The notes beneath the pieces were generated by a model. The model saw only the letters and a list, made by a program, of their open reading frames with translations, made no database searches and was not told the DNA's origin. Below are positions 25,028-33,587 of a stretch of DNA of 51,911 nt, one piece after another (position 1 is the stretch's first letter; each line of letters begins with the position of its first letter). The position numbers were made by a program, and so were the translations under genes. The DNA lies in contig NZ_LOHG01000004.1 of the NCBI RefSeq assembly GCF_022790535.1, forward strand, positions 90,007 through 141,917, written 5' to 3'. This DNA is from Pseudomonas maioricensis (GTDB lineage Bacteria; Pseudomonadota; Gammaproteobacteria; Pseudomonadales; Pseudomonadaceae).

Positions 25028-25207
25028 CCGTATCCCTCCAGGATTAATCCGAACAGTGATCAGATTGCCACCAATGGATTAACCGAGATTAGCATCGTTC
25101 TGTTCGGGAAGAACTCCTACAAACGTATCCTCCCTCTGAAAAAGCTTGCCTGAGTACCTGGGGCTGCTTCCCAATAGACGACTTTGAATCAATCTGTGAA
25201 TCGCATC

Positions 25208-26200
25208 ATGAGTCAGCTTTACGACGCTCGCGGCAATATCTACGCCGTCTGTACACCTCAAGGCTTACGCGAATTGGGGATTGATATTGCAGACAACGCT
25301 GCAGACGCAGCGGCGAACCGAAATGAGTGGACCAGCGCCGCAGTGCACGCTTTGTGCAGTTGGCCGGATGAGGTTCGACCGCAGGGCGCCAAGGCGCATC
25401 GCTCGGACGGTTTGCTGGTCGGACCGTTTCAGCAGGCCCCGCCTTTCGACCTGTTGATCATCAACACCGACGGCACTCTGGCCGAGCGCAGCGGTAACGG
25501 CCTGACGATTTTTGCCCAGTTCCTGACGGACTCCGCTTGCGTCCATAGCACTGGCTTCGAGTTGCGGGTTCATCATGATAAAGACGACGCGGTTACCCCC
25601 GTGCCGACTCACGTTGAGCCGACCACGATTAATGGCGAGCAAGGCTTCTGGCTCGCACTTGGCAACCCGGCCTTTGGTCCGGACGCTGTCGGCGCTCTTA
25701 GCGCCAGCCTGGAGTCTCCACAGCTCAATAGCCGCGCGGTTGTCAGGGTTAAACCTTTGGCTGAGATCAAGCCCCAGTGGGACCGCAGCGTTTTTGTTCG
25801 AGTCGGGAATCCGCATTGCGTCACCCTGGTTAATCACCAGGCAGATTTACCCTCGTTCGAGTCACTGCATGAGCAGGCACTGAGCGCATCGTTGACGCGT
25901 ATCGCATTTACCGAAGGGGACTTGGGCGCGGGGCAGCCCTGCCCGGCTGGCGTCAACCTGCAATGGGCGTGGGCAGCGTCAGCGAATCAGCTGGTCGCCA
26001 GGGTATTCGAGCGCGGCGAAGGCCCAACCGCATCTTCCGGCACCAGCGCCAGCGCTGTGGCTTGCGCTGCTTGGTACGCGGGTTCGGTGAGCGCGGGTCT
26101 GGTTCAGGTCGAGATGCCCGGCGGAACAGCGCCGGTGCGTCTGGAAGAGCAGAACGGAGAGCTGCGGGTTTCGCTGTTTGGAGTGGCGAAGGCGTTTTAA
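25208..26200 (+). CDS. DapF-fold protein lacking both catalytic cysteines (330 aa)
   Basis: The two-lobed diaminopimelate epimerase fold is recognisable: NTDGTLAERSGNG corresponds to the DapF block N-x-D-G-S...C-G-N-G, VRVGNPHCVTLV to the substrate loop, and RGEGPTASSGTSASA to the second active-site block. The two catalytic cysteines are replaced by serines (S95 and S277). It is also about 55 residues longer than normal DapF. It therefore should not be the essential epimerase, which is expected elsewhere. It could be an isomerase with different chemistry, a hydratase-like variant or a binding protein. ATG at 25208 is used. Divergent from the RsbQ-like gene. Confidence 0.85.
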   Translation: MSQLYDARGNIYAVCTPQGLRELGIDIADNAADAAANRNEWTSAAVHALCSWPDEVRPQGAKAHRSDGLLVGPFQQAPPFDLLIINTDGTLAERSGNGLTIFAQFLTDSACVHSTGFELRVHHDKDDAVTPVPTHVEPTTINGEQGFWLALGNPAFGPDAVGALSASLESPQLNSRAVVRVKPLAEIKPQWDRSVFVRVGNPHCVTLVNHQADLPSFESLHEQALSASLTRIAFTEGDLGAGQPCPAGVNLQWAWAASANQLVARVFERGEGPTASSGTSASAVACAAWYAGSVSAGLVQVEMPGGTAPVRLEEQNGELRVSLFGVAKAF

Positions 26201-26251
26201 GCACTTTCTCAGGACCGGCTTTAGCCGGGAAGGCGACGTTGGCATCGGTTT

Positions 26252-26324
26252 CTGTAGGAGCTGCCGCAGGCTGCGATGGCGGTGTGTCAGATAATACCTT
26301 CGCAGCCTGCGGCAGCTCCTACAG
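26252..26324. repeat. REPIN, GCCGCAGGC class
   Basis: Heads CTGTAGGAGCTGCCGCAGGC in inversion around GATGGCGGTGTGTCAGATAA. Compared with 11137-11210 one base of the head changes on both arms together. Confidence 0.85.
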
Positions 26325-26339
26325 AAGATCGGCAAGGAC

Positions 26340-26777
26340 TTACTCGCCAATGTCCTCATTCCACAGCTCAGGCTTGCTGGCGATAAAGCCTTTCATCATG
26401 TCTACGCACGTGTGGTTATCGATCACTTGCACGTTCACGCCACGCGAGCGCAGCAGTTCTTCTTCGCCCATGAACGTCTGGTTTTCGCCGACGATGACCT
26501 TGCGGATGCCATACAGCAGAATGGCGCCGCTGCACATCGCGCAAGGTGAGAGCGTGGTGTAGAGCACCGCATCGCGATACACACGGGCAGGCTGGCGACC
26601 GGCATTTTCCAGCGCGTCCATTTCCCCGTGTTTGATGGCGCTGCCTTCCTGAACCCGACGGTTATGCCCGCGCCCGATGATCTGGCCGTCATGGACGATA
26701 ACGGAGCCGATAGGTATGCCGCCTTCGGCAAGCCCGAGCTGCGCTTCGTCGATTGCAGCCTGCATGAATGGGTCCAT
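26340..26777 (-). CDS. Cytosine deaminase, yeast Fcy1 type (145 aa)
   Basis: Member of the cytidine/deoxycytidylate deaminase fold with zinc ligands in HGEMDAL (His and the catalytic Glu) and SPCAMC (two Cys). It matches yeast cytosine deaminase closely along its length: GGIPIGS, GRGHNRR, LENAGR, LYTTLSPC, GAILLYGIRKVIVGEN, and an identical end EDIGE after W, where the Asp contacts cytosine. The enzyme should convert cytosine to uracil for pyrimidine salvage. It is unrelated to the amidohydrolase CodA common in bacteria. A GAGGTAG ribosome site precedes the ATG. Guanine or another base as substrate cannot be excluded. Confidence 0.88.
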   Translation of the reverse strand: MDPFMQAAIDEAQLGLAEGGIPIGSVIVHDGQIIGRGHNRRVQEGSAIKHGEMDALENAGRQPARVYRDAVLYTTLSPCAMCSGAILLYGIRKVIVGENQTFMGEEELLRSRGVNVQVIDNHTCVDMMKGFIASKPELWNEDIGE

Positions 26778-26819
26778 GGTTCTACCTCGTTGCCTGCATG
26801 TATAGGGAAGTAAGGAACA

Positions 26820-27311
26820 TCAATGGGGCAACCTGGCCAGCGCATTGTTCAACGCTTGCGAAACAAACTCCTTGAGCAGGTCAGCAGAGCGCGTCTTCAT
26901 GTCCATACCGACATCATTCTGTTTGGCTTTGAACTTGTTGGCCAGCATTGGCTGGTTATCACCACGGTTAAGCGCGCGCAGCTCTTCAGCAGTGAAGGAC
27001 TGGGCATAGGAGGCCGCCATATTGCGGTCCCATTGCGCCTGAAATTGAGGTTGCAGGCGTTGCAGTTCATCTTTGACCAGTACCTGCGCTTCGGTCTTGC
27101 CGACCGCTTCGACAATGCTGCCGAATGTGGCGGTACGCGAAGCGACCTGATACCCCAGCCAGCCAAGGCTCTCACCCAAATGGCGTTCCTCGACGAATGC
27201 CAGGGCACTGTCATCGACTTCAGACGCCTGGGCACTGCGTTCGACGCAGGTAAAAAAGCCAAGTAGCAAGACGATAAACAGGCTGCCGGAAACCGACTTG
27301 TGCAGTCTCAT
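26820..27311 (-). CDS. Exported DUF2059-like protein (163 aa)
   Basis: Signal peptide of about 29 residues with a Cys near its end (LLLGFFTCVERSAQA). The mature part is helical and includes the stretch MAASYAQSFTAEELRALNRG, then FKAKQNDVGMDM, which resembles the C-terminal half of DUF2059 proteins (exported, function unknown). The ATG at 27311 overlaps the stop of the upstream GNAT gene (ATGA), with GGAGG just before it, so both genes are co-translated. An in-frame codon seven residues earlier is ignored. Confidence 0.8.
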   Translation of the reverse strand: MRLHKSVSGSLFIVLLLGFFTCVERSAQASEVDDSALAFVEERHLGESLGWLGYQVASRTATFGSIVEAVGKTEAQVLVKDELQRLQPQFQAQWDRNMAASYAQSFTAEELRALNRGDNQPMLANKFKAKQNDVGMDMKTRSADLLKEFVSQALNNALARLPH

Positions 27312-27847
27312 GAAGCCTCCCGAGCCTGCCACTCATCACGGTTCAAGCGATAAATCCTGACGCCCAAACGGTGGTACTGGCTGTGAACGAATGCGATGAA
27401 TCCCACCTTCTGAATCACTCGAACTGACGCCACGTTTGCGGGCTGAACAATGGCAATGATCGAGCGCAGCCCCAACGTCTGAAAACCATACGCCAGTGTT
27501 GCACGGACGATCTCGGTGGCCAGGCCTCTGCCCCAGAACCGAGTGGCAAAGCGATAACCGATCTCGACCTCTTCGACTCCATCGACGCTCTCCTGATTCA
27601 ACGCACAGAAGCCCATCAACACGCCGCTGTGTTGTTCGACCACTGCGCACGGCCCGAAACCATGCCGTGCATAGGACTCGACCGACCATTGGACGAACTC
27701 CGCAGTTTCGCTTTCAGTGAGCACTCCACGTACCGAATAGCGCATCACCTCGGCATCGCTGAGTATCTGCGCCAGGTATGGCACATCAGCGCTGCTGAAC
27801 GGGCGCAGTGTCATGCGCCCCGTGTGTAAGACAGCCTCAGTATTCAT
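27308..27847 (-). CDS. GNAT acetyltransferase, RimJ/RimL-like (179 aa)
   Basis: Acetyltransf_3 type: TGRMTLRPFSSADVPYLAQIL at the start, VEIGYRFATRFWGRGLATEIVRA (the acetyl-CoA pyrophosphate loop, here WGRGLA), then NVASVRVIQKVGF. Members acetylate the N-terminus of ribosomal proteins or other amines. The substrate here is unknown. First gene of a two-gene unit with the DUF2059-like protein. Confidence 0.9.
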   Translation of the reverse strand: MNTEAVLHTGRMTLRPFSSADVPYLAQILSDAEVMRYSVRGVLTESETAEFVQWSVESYARHGFGPCAVVEQHSGVLMGFCALNQESVDGVEEVEIGYRFATRFWGRGLATEIVRATLAYGFQTLGLRSIIAIVQPANVASVRVIQKVGFIAFVHSQYHRLGVRIYRLNRDEWQAREAS

Positions 27848-27900
27848 GACTCAACCATTTACAGACCGGCTCCGCCTCGCAGCGCATCGTCGATAGCCCC

Positions 27901-28914
27901 TCACAGACTACCGCTGACTTTGCTGGCCACCTCGGCTGGCAGCCACTGCTTCCAGACCTCGGGGTGCTGTTTTAGGAAGGCTTGAGCAGTGGCCTTAGGC
28001 TGCTCGCGCTTTTCGCTCATCTGACCAAGGGTCTGGTTGAGCAGATCGATAGGCAAGTCGACTTTCTCGAAGAACCCCACCAGGTCCGGATACTGTTTGT
28101 GGAAAGCATCCGAGACGCCGATGCTCAAGCGCGGCTCCAGGGAGCGAGTACCCCGCGGATTAGGGTTATTGGCATCGGCCAGGGTTTTCCAGGCTTCTGC
28201 GTCAAACGGCGGCTCTTCCAGCTTGATCAGCTTGAAGCGGCCCAGCAGCGGTGTCGGCGACCAGTAATAGAACAGCACCGGCTTGCCACGATGAATCGAC
28301 GAACTGATCTCGGCGTCCAGCGCTGCACCCGAGCCCGTGCGGAAGTTCACGTAGCTGTCGGTCAGGCCATAAGCCTTGAGCTTCTGGGTATTGACGATTT
28401 CCGACGTCCAGCCAGTCGGGCTGTTGAGGAAGCGCCCTTGTTGCGGCGATTCCGGGTCTTTGAACACGTCTTTGTAGCGCGGCAGATCCGACACGGATTT
28501 AAGGTCGGGAGCCAGCGGCTTGATGCCCTTGGCCGGATCCCCCTTGATCACGAATTCCGGAACCCACCACCCTTCGGTGGCACCTTTGACGATGTTGCCC
28601 AGGCCGTGCACCTTGCCTTCAGATTCAGCCTTGACCCAGGCAGGACTGCGCCCGGCCCACTCCTCACCAATAACCTGGATATCATTTTTGGCCAACGCCG
28701 CTTCCAGACTCACCGTACTGCCCGGCAGTGTATCAGTGGGGTAGCCGTAACCCTTTTCAACGATGGTGCGCAGTATTTCGGTAATCAGACTGCCGCTTTC
28801 CCACGTGATATCGCCAAAGTGGATCGGTGCGGTCTTGTCCGCCGCCACCGCAGGCTGTCCCAGCAGGCCGAGGGCCAGAAGTGAACAGCCGAGCAGGGTT
28901 CTGATTGATGTCAT
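27901..28914 (-). CDS. Glycine-betaine/choline-type ABC substrate-binding protein (337 aa)
   Basis: Signal peptide ending AVA-AD, then the OpuAC fold: IHFGDITWESGSLITEILR, GEEWAGRSPAWVKAESEG, GWTSEIVNTQKLKAYGL, and VLFYYWSPTPLLGRFKLIKL. The tryptophans in these blocks are those that form the aromatic box around quaternary amines. It is an orphan; no permease or ATPase gene is beside it. In Pseudomonas such lone binding proteins share the central CbcWV transporter. Which of choline, betaine or carnitine it binds cannot be read. ATG at 28914 has AGAGGTG before it. Confidence 0.9.
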   Translation of the reverse strand: MTSIRTLLGCSLLALGLLGQPAVAADKTAPIHFGDITWESGSLITEILRTIVEKGYGYPTDTLPGSTVSLEAALAKNDIQVIGEEWAGRSPAWVKAESEGKVHGLGNIVKGATEGWWVPEFVIKGDPAKGIKPLAPDLKSVSDLPRYKDVFKDPESPQQGRFLNSPTGWTSEIVNTQKLKAYGLTDSYVNFRTGSGAALDAEISSSIHRGKPVLFYYWSPTPLLGRFKLIKLEEPPFDAEAWKTLADANNPNPRGTRSLEPRLSIGVSDAFHKQYPDLVGFFEKVDLPIDLLNQTLGQMSEKREQPKATAQAFLKQHPEVWKQWLPAEVASKVSGSL

Positions 28915-29029
28915 GGTCACCTCTGGATGGCCGAACCGGCCTGACGGGAAAGTTGTGATGTTGTTATTGATAAGTGTGGCTTGAAACGTATCGACATCTG
29001 TAGATAGCGATAAGTTGTACTCATGTATA

Positions 29030-29169
29030 GGCGGTGAGCCTGAAGAACCGCGTCAGCCCCCTCGCCAACAAGTTGCCTCCTACCTTCGAAAATGGCGCAA
29101 GGCCTGGTAGGAGCGAACTTGTTCGCGAGGCGGTGCCTGAATAACCGCATGAAACCCTGTCGCCAACAA
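29030..29169. repeat. Composite REP cluster
   Basis: Contains a CGCCAACAAGTTGCCTCCTA end, a TAGGAGCGAACTTGTTCGCG head and a third partial CGCCAACAA end. It is very like the cluster at 10172-10345, including the linking GCGGTGCCTGA and CCGCG bits. Confidence 0.6.
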
Positions 29170-29172
29170 ACT

Positions 29173-29967
29173 TTAAAAAAACAATAACGGCAGCCCTTGC
29201 TCGCTCGCTTGACGTTCATAGTCCAGCAACACTTGATATTCATCGGTCTGGGCGGGCATGACACGCTTGATAGCCAGTGCCTGCGCGACGTCAGGCAGGT
29301 CCAGCAGCGCCTGGTTCATCGCCAGGCGAATAGCGTCGGCCTGCACAGCGTCAATGCTGAGGGCGGTGATAAAGGGCAGACATGGACTACTCGCGGTGCG
29401 CCCCAGAATACGCAGCCCGCTGACTTCTTCGCTGGCATCCCGAGCCAGGTAGTCATAGGTCACGCTGTCGATGGCCGCCAGGTCACCTCGCCCTTCTTTA
29501 AGCTCGCGCAGACTGTGCCGATGACCACCGGTGAGGGATACACGTGAGAAAAACCGCCCCTCACGCTGCAGCGGCGCCACGGCATGCCGGAACAGGTTCA
29601 TGCCGGAATTGGAGTCTTCGCTGTTGACCAAGGCGTGGCTGCCGCAAAACGCTGTGAGTGCGCGGCGGGGATCATCGGCGCGCACCACCAACAGGCTGCA
29701 ATGCATGCCATCGGCGCTGTGGGGCAATTCGTAAACCGGTCGCCCGAGCAGGCGGACCTTGCCGCTCAGCAACGTCATCAGCGGGTAGCCGCAGGTTTGC
29801 GCAAACAGTAACTGATCAGACAACCAGAGTTGCGGCAGGTCGAGTCCGGCGCTTTGCAGCCGCTGCGCGCCAAGCACTTCGAAGATTCGCGCCAGCCAAG
29901 CCTCGCTGGCTTCAGCGACGCGCGCTGGAGCGTTGTACATCGGTAGTTCGGCGATACCCTGAATCAT
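29173..29967 (-). CDS. PhnD-like (phosphate/phosphonate-type) binding protein without a signal peptide (264 aa)
   Basis: The fold of the PhnD/phosphonate-binding group is suggested by LWLSDQLLFAQTCGYPL, FCGSHALVNSEDSNSG, the HRHSLRELKEGRGDLAAIDSVTYDYL block and the late LPFITALSIDAV. It starts MIQGIAELPMYNAP with no signal sequence. The alternative ATG at 30000 adds only 11 weakly hydrophobic residues. It may therefore be cytoplasmic, as a ligand sensor, or be exported by another route. No ABC partner lies nearby. Confidence 0.75.
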   Translation of the reverse strand: MIQGIAELPMYNAPARVAEASEAWLARIFEVLGAQRLQSAGLDLPQLWLSDQLLFAQTCGYPLMTLLSGKVRLLGRPVYELPHSADGMHCSLLVVRADDPRRALTAFCGSHALVNSEDSNSGMNLFRHAVAPLQREGRFFSRVSLTGGHRHSLRELKEGRGDLAAIDSVTYDYLARDASEEVSGLRILGRTASSPCLPFITALSIDAVQADAIRLAMNQALLDLPDVAQALAIKRVMPAQTDEYQVLLDYERQASEQGLPLLFF

Positions 29968-30050
29968 GACAAATCCGGTCAAAGCGATTGACCCAACCAT
30001 AGATGAAAAATGCAGTCGATGCGCGGTCCATCGGTCACAACCACGGTCCC

Positions 30051-30143
30051 TGTAGGAGCTCACCGAGGTTACGAGGCCAGCGATGGCGGAGTATCAGACA
30101 TACTGTGATCGCTGGCCTCGTAACCTCGGTGAACTCCTGCAGA
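30051..30143. repeat. Long REPIN with a private core
   Basis: Heads CTGTAGGAGCTCACCGAGGT and onward (35 bases) pair with the right arm except for two mismatches. The inner sequence is not shared with other copies in the window. Confidence 0.75.
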
Positions 30144-30195
30144 ACGGGGGCAAACCACTACATTGAATGAGTTGTCACCAGCGATGGATTTTAGA

Positions 30196-30312
30196 TCAAT
30201 GCCCAAAAAGGCCGGTGTCGGACTTCTTGGCTTTCTTGTCGGCGCGCTTTTCATCGGCGGTTTTGGCGGGCTTTTTCTTTGCCGCTTTCTTTGAATCCAT
30301 ACCTTTGCTCAT
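30196..30312 (-). CDS. Small lysine-rich protein (38 aa)
   Basis: Twelve of 38 residues are Lys, mixed with Ala and Asp. The protein is a highly charged, probably disordered or helical peptide ending DTGLFGH. A GGAG site lies twelve bases before the ATG. I recall short proteins like this annotated as hypothetical in other Pseudomonas genomes. Nucleic-acid or ribosome binding is possible; nothing firmer can be said. Confidence 0.55.
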   Translation of the reverse strand: MSKGMDSKKAAKKKPAKTADEKRADKKAKKSDTGLFGH

Positions 30313-30413
30313 GGTGCGTGCTCCAGGGTTAAGGATCGGGCCTCTGTTATACACCCATTCGACGCTATGATAAGCCGCCATTCCTGCCGCCCCGCGAAGT
30401 GCGCCCTGCCCCC

Positions 30414-30824
30414 ATGTCCGACATTGAGTTCTGCCCGCTACCGTCGATCTGCCAGCCTCTCCTGGACAAGTTTTACCGCGCTCATCGGTCGCCAATGCGC
30501 TCCTCTGGCGCGGCGCAGATGTGGGTGGCCAGGCAGCAGGAAATTATCGGCGCGCTGAGTCTCACGCCGATTACTGACGGGCACTGGTTGACGGGTTTAT
30601 TCGTCGCGCCGCAATGGCGAAGTCAGGCAATTGCCGGGAGATTGATTGCGCGGGCGCTGGAGGATTTGACCGGGCCGGTCTGGCTGTTTTGCCATCCTGA
30701 ACTCGTAGCGTTTTATGAACGATCAGGCTTTACGCCAGCCAGCGAATTGCCACCGCTGCTAGCGGAAAAACTGACGAGGTATCAGCGTACGAAGGAGTTG
30801 CTGGCGATGCAGTGGAAGCGTTAG
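30414..30824 (+). CDS. GNAT-family acetyltransferase (136 aa)
   Basis: A short GNAT core: GALSLTPITDGHWLTGLFVAP (strands 3-4), QWRSQAIAGRLIARAL in place of the Q/RxxGxG/A acetyl-CoA loop, and HPELVAFYERSGF (the Tyr motif). Cytoplasmic; substrate unknown. No clear ribosome site. Divergent from the 38-aa gene and followed by a REPIN. Confidence 0.85.
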   Translation: MSDIEFCPLPSICQPLLDKFYRAHRSPMRSSGAAQMWVARQQEIIGALSLTPITDGHWLTGLFVAPQWRSQAIAGRLIARALEDLTGPVWLFCHPELVAFYERSGFTPASELPPLLAEKLTRYQRTKELLAMQWKR

Positions 30825-30832
30825 AGATTGAC

Positions 30833-30905
30833 CTGTAGGAGCTGCCGAAGGCTGCGATGGCGGCATGTCAGGATAAATGCTTCGCAGCCTTCGGCAGCTC
30901 CTACA
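30833..30905. repeat. REPIN, GCCGAAGGC class
   Basis: Heads CTGTAGGAGCTGCCGAAGGC inverted around a short spacer with GGCATGTCAGG. Confidence 0.85.
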
Positions 30906-30950
30906 AGAAAAGCATTCCAATCCACAGCGCGGATGCACGCTGCCTAAGCG

Positions 30951-31490
30951 TTATTCATCTGCATTCGGGTCCATATCAGGAAACATCACGTCCATGAAAC
31001 CGAACTTACTGAAATCGGTAATACGCGAAGGATAAAGGCGGCCAATCAGGTGATCGCATTCGTGCTGAACCACGCGAGCGTGAAAGCCATGGGCTTCGCG
31101 CTGGATCGGCTGGCCGTCCGGATCGAAGCCTTCGTAACGGATGTTCTGATAGCGATCAACTGCGCCGCGCAACCCAGGCACGGACAGGCAGCCCTCCCAG
31201 CCCTCTTCCAGATCGGAACCCAGCGGCGTAATAACCGGGTTGAGCAAGATGGTCTGAGGCACCGCTTCCGCGTCCGGATAGCGCTCGCTGCGCTCGAAAC
31301 CGAAGATCACCAGTTGCAGATCAACCCCAATCTGTGGCGCAGCCAGACCAACGCCCCCCACACTCTCCATGGTTTCAAACATATCGGCGATCAGGGTCTT
31401 GAGTTCAGTGCTGCCGAACATCGAAGCGGGCACAGGTGGAGCGATGCGCAAGAGGCGCTCATCGCCCATTTTCAAGATGGTACGGATCAT
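30951..31490 (-). CDS. def: Peptide deformylase (179 aa)
   Basis: All three metal-site motifs are present: [10 protein letters not shown] (motif 1), EGCLSVPG with the Cys ligand (motif 2), and QHECDHLIG with the two His ligands and catalytic Glu (motif 3). It removes the formyl group from nascent proteins. It lies away from the fmt/rsmB/trkA cluster where the main def gene usually sits, so it is likely a second copy. GGAG lies ten bases before the ATG. Confidence 0.93.
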   Translation of the reverse strand: MIRTILKMGDERLLRIAPPVPASMFGSTELKTLIADMFETMESVGGVGLAAPQIGVDLQLVIFGFERSERYPDAEAVPQTILLNPVITPLGSDLEEGWEGCLSVPGLRGAVDRYQNIRYEGFDPDGQPIQREAHGFHARVVQHECDHLIGRLYPSRITDFSKFGFMDVMFPDMDPNADE

Positions 31491-31538
31491 ACGGGCGGGA
31501 CTCCGTAGCGAAAAAACGTCATCGTGCCACAGTCTTGC

Positions 31539-32501
31539 TCAGGATTCCCCGGCCTTGGCAGGCAACGGCACAGAATGATCACGCCCGAGGCCAGATACGT
31601 GCTGCTTCTCCGTGGACTCAAGCGCGCCGTCACCCTCGACCTTTTCGCCTTTGTCTTTGCCTTCTGCCGACATGTGCTCAACCACTGCATTCATCTCGGC
31701 CCCCAGCAACAGCACGGCTGCGGAGATATAGAAATACAGCAGCAGGACGATGATGGCGCCAATGCTGCCGTACATGGCGTTGTAGTCGGCGAATGTCTTG
31801 ACGTAATAACCGAAGCCGAGCGACGCGAGTATCCACACCACAACCGCCAACACAGAGCCGGGGGTGATAAAGCGAAACTCCTGCTTCACATCCGGCATGA
31901 CGTAATAAATCAACGCGACGGCGACCATCAGCAACATGACGATCAGCGGCCAGCGCAAGATAGTCCAAAGCGTCACGATGAAGTCTTCCATGCCAATTTG
32001 CGCGGCAATCCAGTTCATCACTTGCGGCCCGGTGACCATCAACGCGGCCACCGCGAGCATCATCATGGCGATGCCAATGGTGTACGCGACCGACAGGGGA
32101 ATGCGCTTCCATACGGGGCGGCCTTCAACCACGTCATACGCGGCATTCATGGCGCTCATCATCAAACGCACGCCCGCTGAAGCGGTCCATAGCGCGATCA
32201 CGATACCGATCGAAAGCAGGCCACCTTTGGATTGCTGAAGCTGATCAATCACCGGGTTGACCTGCTCAAGTGCCTGAGGTGGCAGCACCAGTTCCGATTG
32301 CAAGCGTAGCCAGGAGAAGAAATCCGGCAGGTGCAGAAAACCGATCAGGGCGATCAGAAACAGCAGGAAAGGAAACAGCGAAAACAACATCTGGTAGGCC
32401 AACGCCGATGCATAAGTAGACATCTCGTCATCGAGAAACTCGCTGACCGTACGTACCATCACCTTGCCCAGTGGCAGTTGGCGCAATTCCGGGAAAATCA
32501 T
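31539..32501 (-). CDS. YihY/virulence-factor-BrkB family membrane protein (320 aa)
   Basis: Six membrane helices. Family marks: ASALAYQMLFSLFPFLLFLIA in the first helices, NAAYDVVEGRPVWKRI, then AIIVLLLYFYISAAVLLLGAEMNA at the end of the core. Formerly called ribonuclease BN by mistake. The function is not settled. A polar C-terminal tail follows. The ATG at 32501 has GGAG seven bases upstream; the longer version is unlikely. Confidence 0.9.
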   Translation of the reverse strand: MIFPELRQLPLGKVMVRTVSEFLDDEMSTYASALAYQMLFSLFPFLLFLIALIGFLHLPDFFSWLRLQSELVLPPQALEQVNPVIDQLQQSKGGLLSIGIVIALWTASAGVRLMMSAMNAAYDVVEGRPVWKRIPLSVAYTIGIAMMMLAVAALMVTGPQVMNWIAAQIGMEDFIVTLWTILRWPLIVMLLMVAVALIYYVMPDVKQEFRFITPGSVLAVVVWILASLGFGYYVKTFADYNAMYGSIGAIIVLLLYFYISAAVLLLGAEMNAVVEHMSAEGKDKGEKVEGDGALESTEKQHVSGLGRDHSVPLPAKAGES

Positions 32502-32664
32502 GGCGTCTCCTTCGCTACATAACTGACGCAGCTTACACATTCACATTGATGGGCACTGCGTCTCTTGCACAAGCTGTTCGCAGATAATGGCGTTTTACCT
32601 TAATTGAGTGGACTGGACGGCCTGTAAAAGGTTTCAAAACCTTAATTTCAAAGGCTGAAAATGA

Positions 32665-32690
32665 CAACGGCCATCCGAAGATGGCCGTTG
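32665..32690 (-). terminator. Terminator of csbD with UUCG loop
   Basis: Eleven-base perfect stem CAACGGCCATC closing on a C(UUCG)G tetraloop when read on the minus strand, followed by TCATTTTC. It lies 33 bp after the CsbD stop. Confidence 0.8.
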
Positions 32691-32722
32691 CTCAATACCA
32701 GGATTATCCCGGGGGGTCAGGC

Positions 32723-32914
32723 TTATGCCTTGTCGACGCCTTTTTTCACGGCGTCTTTGGCGTTCCCTTTGGCTTGCTGGGCTTCGCCTTTGACTTCCTG
32801 CGCCTTGCCTTCAGCTTTCAGTTTGGAGTTGTCGGTCGCCTTACCCAGGCCTTGCTTGACGTTACCGACGGCTTCGTTAGCCATGCCTTTAACTTTATCG
32901 CCAGTGCTGCTCAT
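32723..32914 (-). CDS. CsbD-family stress protein (63 aa)
   Basis: Short, hydrophilic, Lys/Ala/Gly-rich with the repeating GKxxEVKGxAQQAKG pattern of CsbD (Pfam CsbD), a general-stress protein in Bacillus and many proteobacteria whose molecular role is unknown. GGAG precedes the start. Monocistronic with a strong terminator. Confidence 0.9.
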   Translation of the reverse strand: MSSTGDKVKGMANEAVGNVKQGLGKATDNSKLKAEGKAQEVKGEAQQAKGNAKDAVKKGVDKA

Positions 32915-33163
32915 AGGTTTTACTCCGCAGAATCAATGAGAGGTCATTGCCTCGACGTAAAGATTGACCTGCCGCTTTTGCACAGAGTTTCAACTATTTG
33001 CATGGGCGTGATAGCCGTTCGTCTGCTGCTCATGAGCCGATGAAAGCCAGCTTGATGAAACTTTGCCTTTAAGTTTGTGCGGCAACCCACGAGAATGCGC
33101 AACGCAATCCGGCTCAGTCGGGCACAGCCCGTCGCGCTGAATACAACGATCCGCAGGAACATT

Positions 33164-33544
33164 ATGAAACTCGATAAAAAGCAGGCCATCGCACGCCGGA
33201 ACCAGCAACTGGGCGGTGCCGTGCTGGGAACCAACAACACCCACTTCGCAACCCTGAACACCAACAAGAACATTTGGTGGTTCGACCTGCCGGTCCCGCG
33301 TCTGGCGGTGGGTCAATACGAATGGGTGCATCTGCTGTTGTACACGCCGAGCAGCGATCAGTTGCTGCACCTGAAAGTCACTACAGTGTTCCTGCGTGAT
33401 CACATGGAAGGTCTGGTGATCCGCAATAAAGGCCAGCGCAAGTCCACCGTCAGCCTGGAGCTGAGCGCGGACAAGGATTCGTATCTGAAGGATGTGAGAC
33501 CGCTGGGTGCAAATCTGAGCTTTGCAGACTTCCTGCAGCCCTGA
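33164..33544 (+). CDS. Conserved protein of unknown function (126 aa)
   Basis: Soluble, mixed alpha/beta. Starts MKLDKKQAIARRNQQLGG, then strand-rich NTHFATLNTNKNIWWFDLP and VHLLLYTPSSDQLLHLKVTT, ending LGANLSFADFLQP. Looks like a single compact domain; no motif I can name. AGGA lies six bases before the chosen ATG. Divergent from csbD and followed by a REPIN. Confidence 0.75.
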   Translation: MKLDKKQAIARRNQQLGGAVLGTNNTHFATLNTNKNIWWFDLPVPRLAVGQYEWVHLLLYTPSSDQLLHLKVTTVFLRDHMEGLVIRNKGQRKSTVSLELSADKDSYLKDVRPLGANLSFADFLQP

Positions 33545-33587
33545 TGCCTTGAACTGCGTAACGCTGTCGCGCAACAAACGCGGCGCC

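Noticed and set aside
10172..29169. Repeated short sequences considered as a CRISPR array
   Set aside because: The copies are dispersed, inverted pairs with no regular spacing or spacers, and no cas genes are present; they are REP elements.
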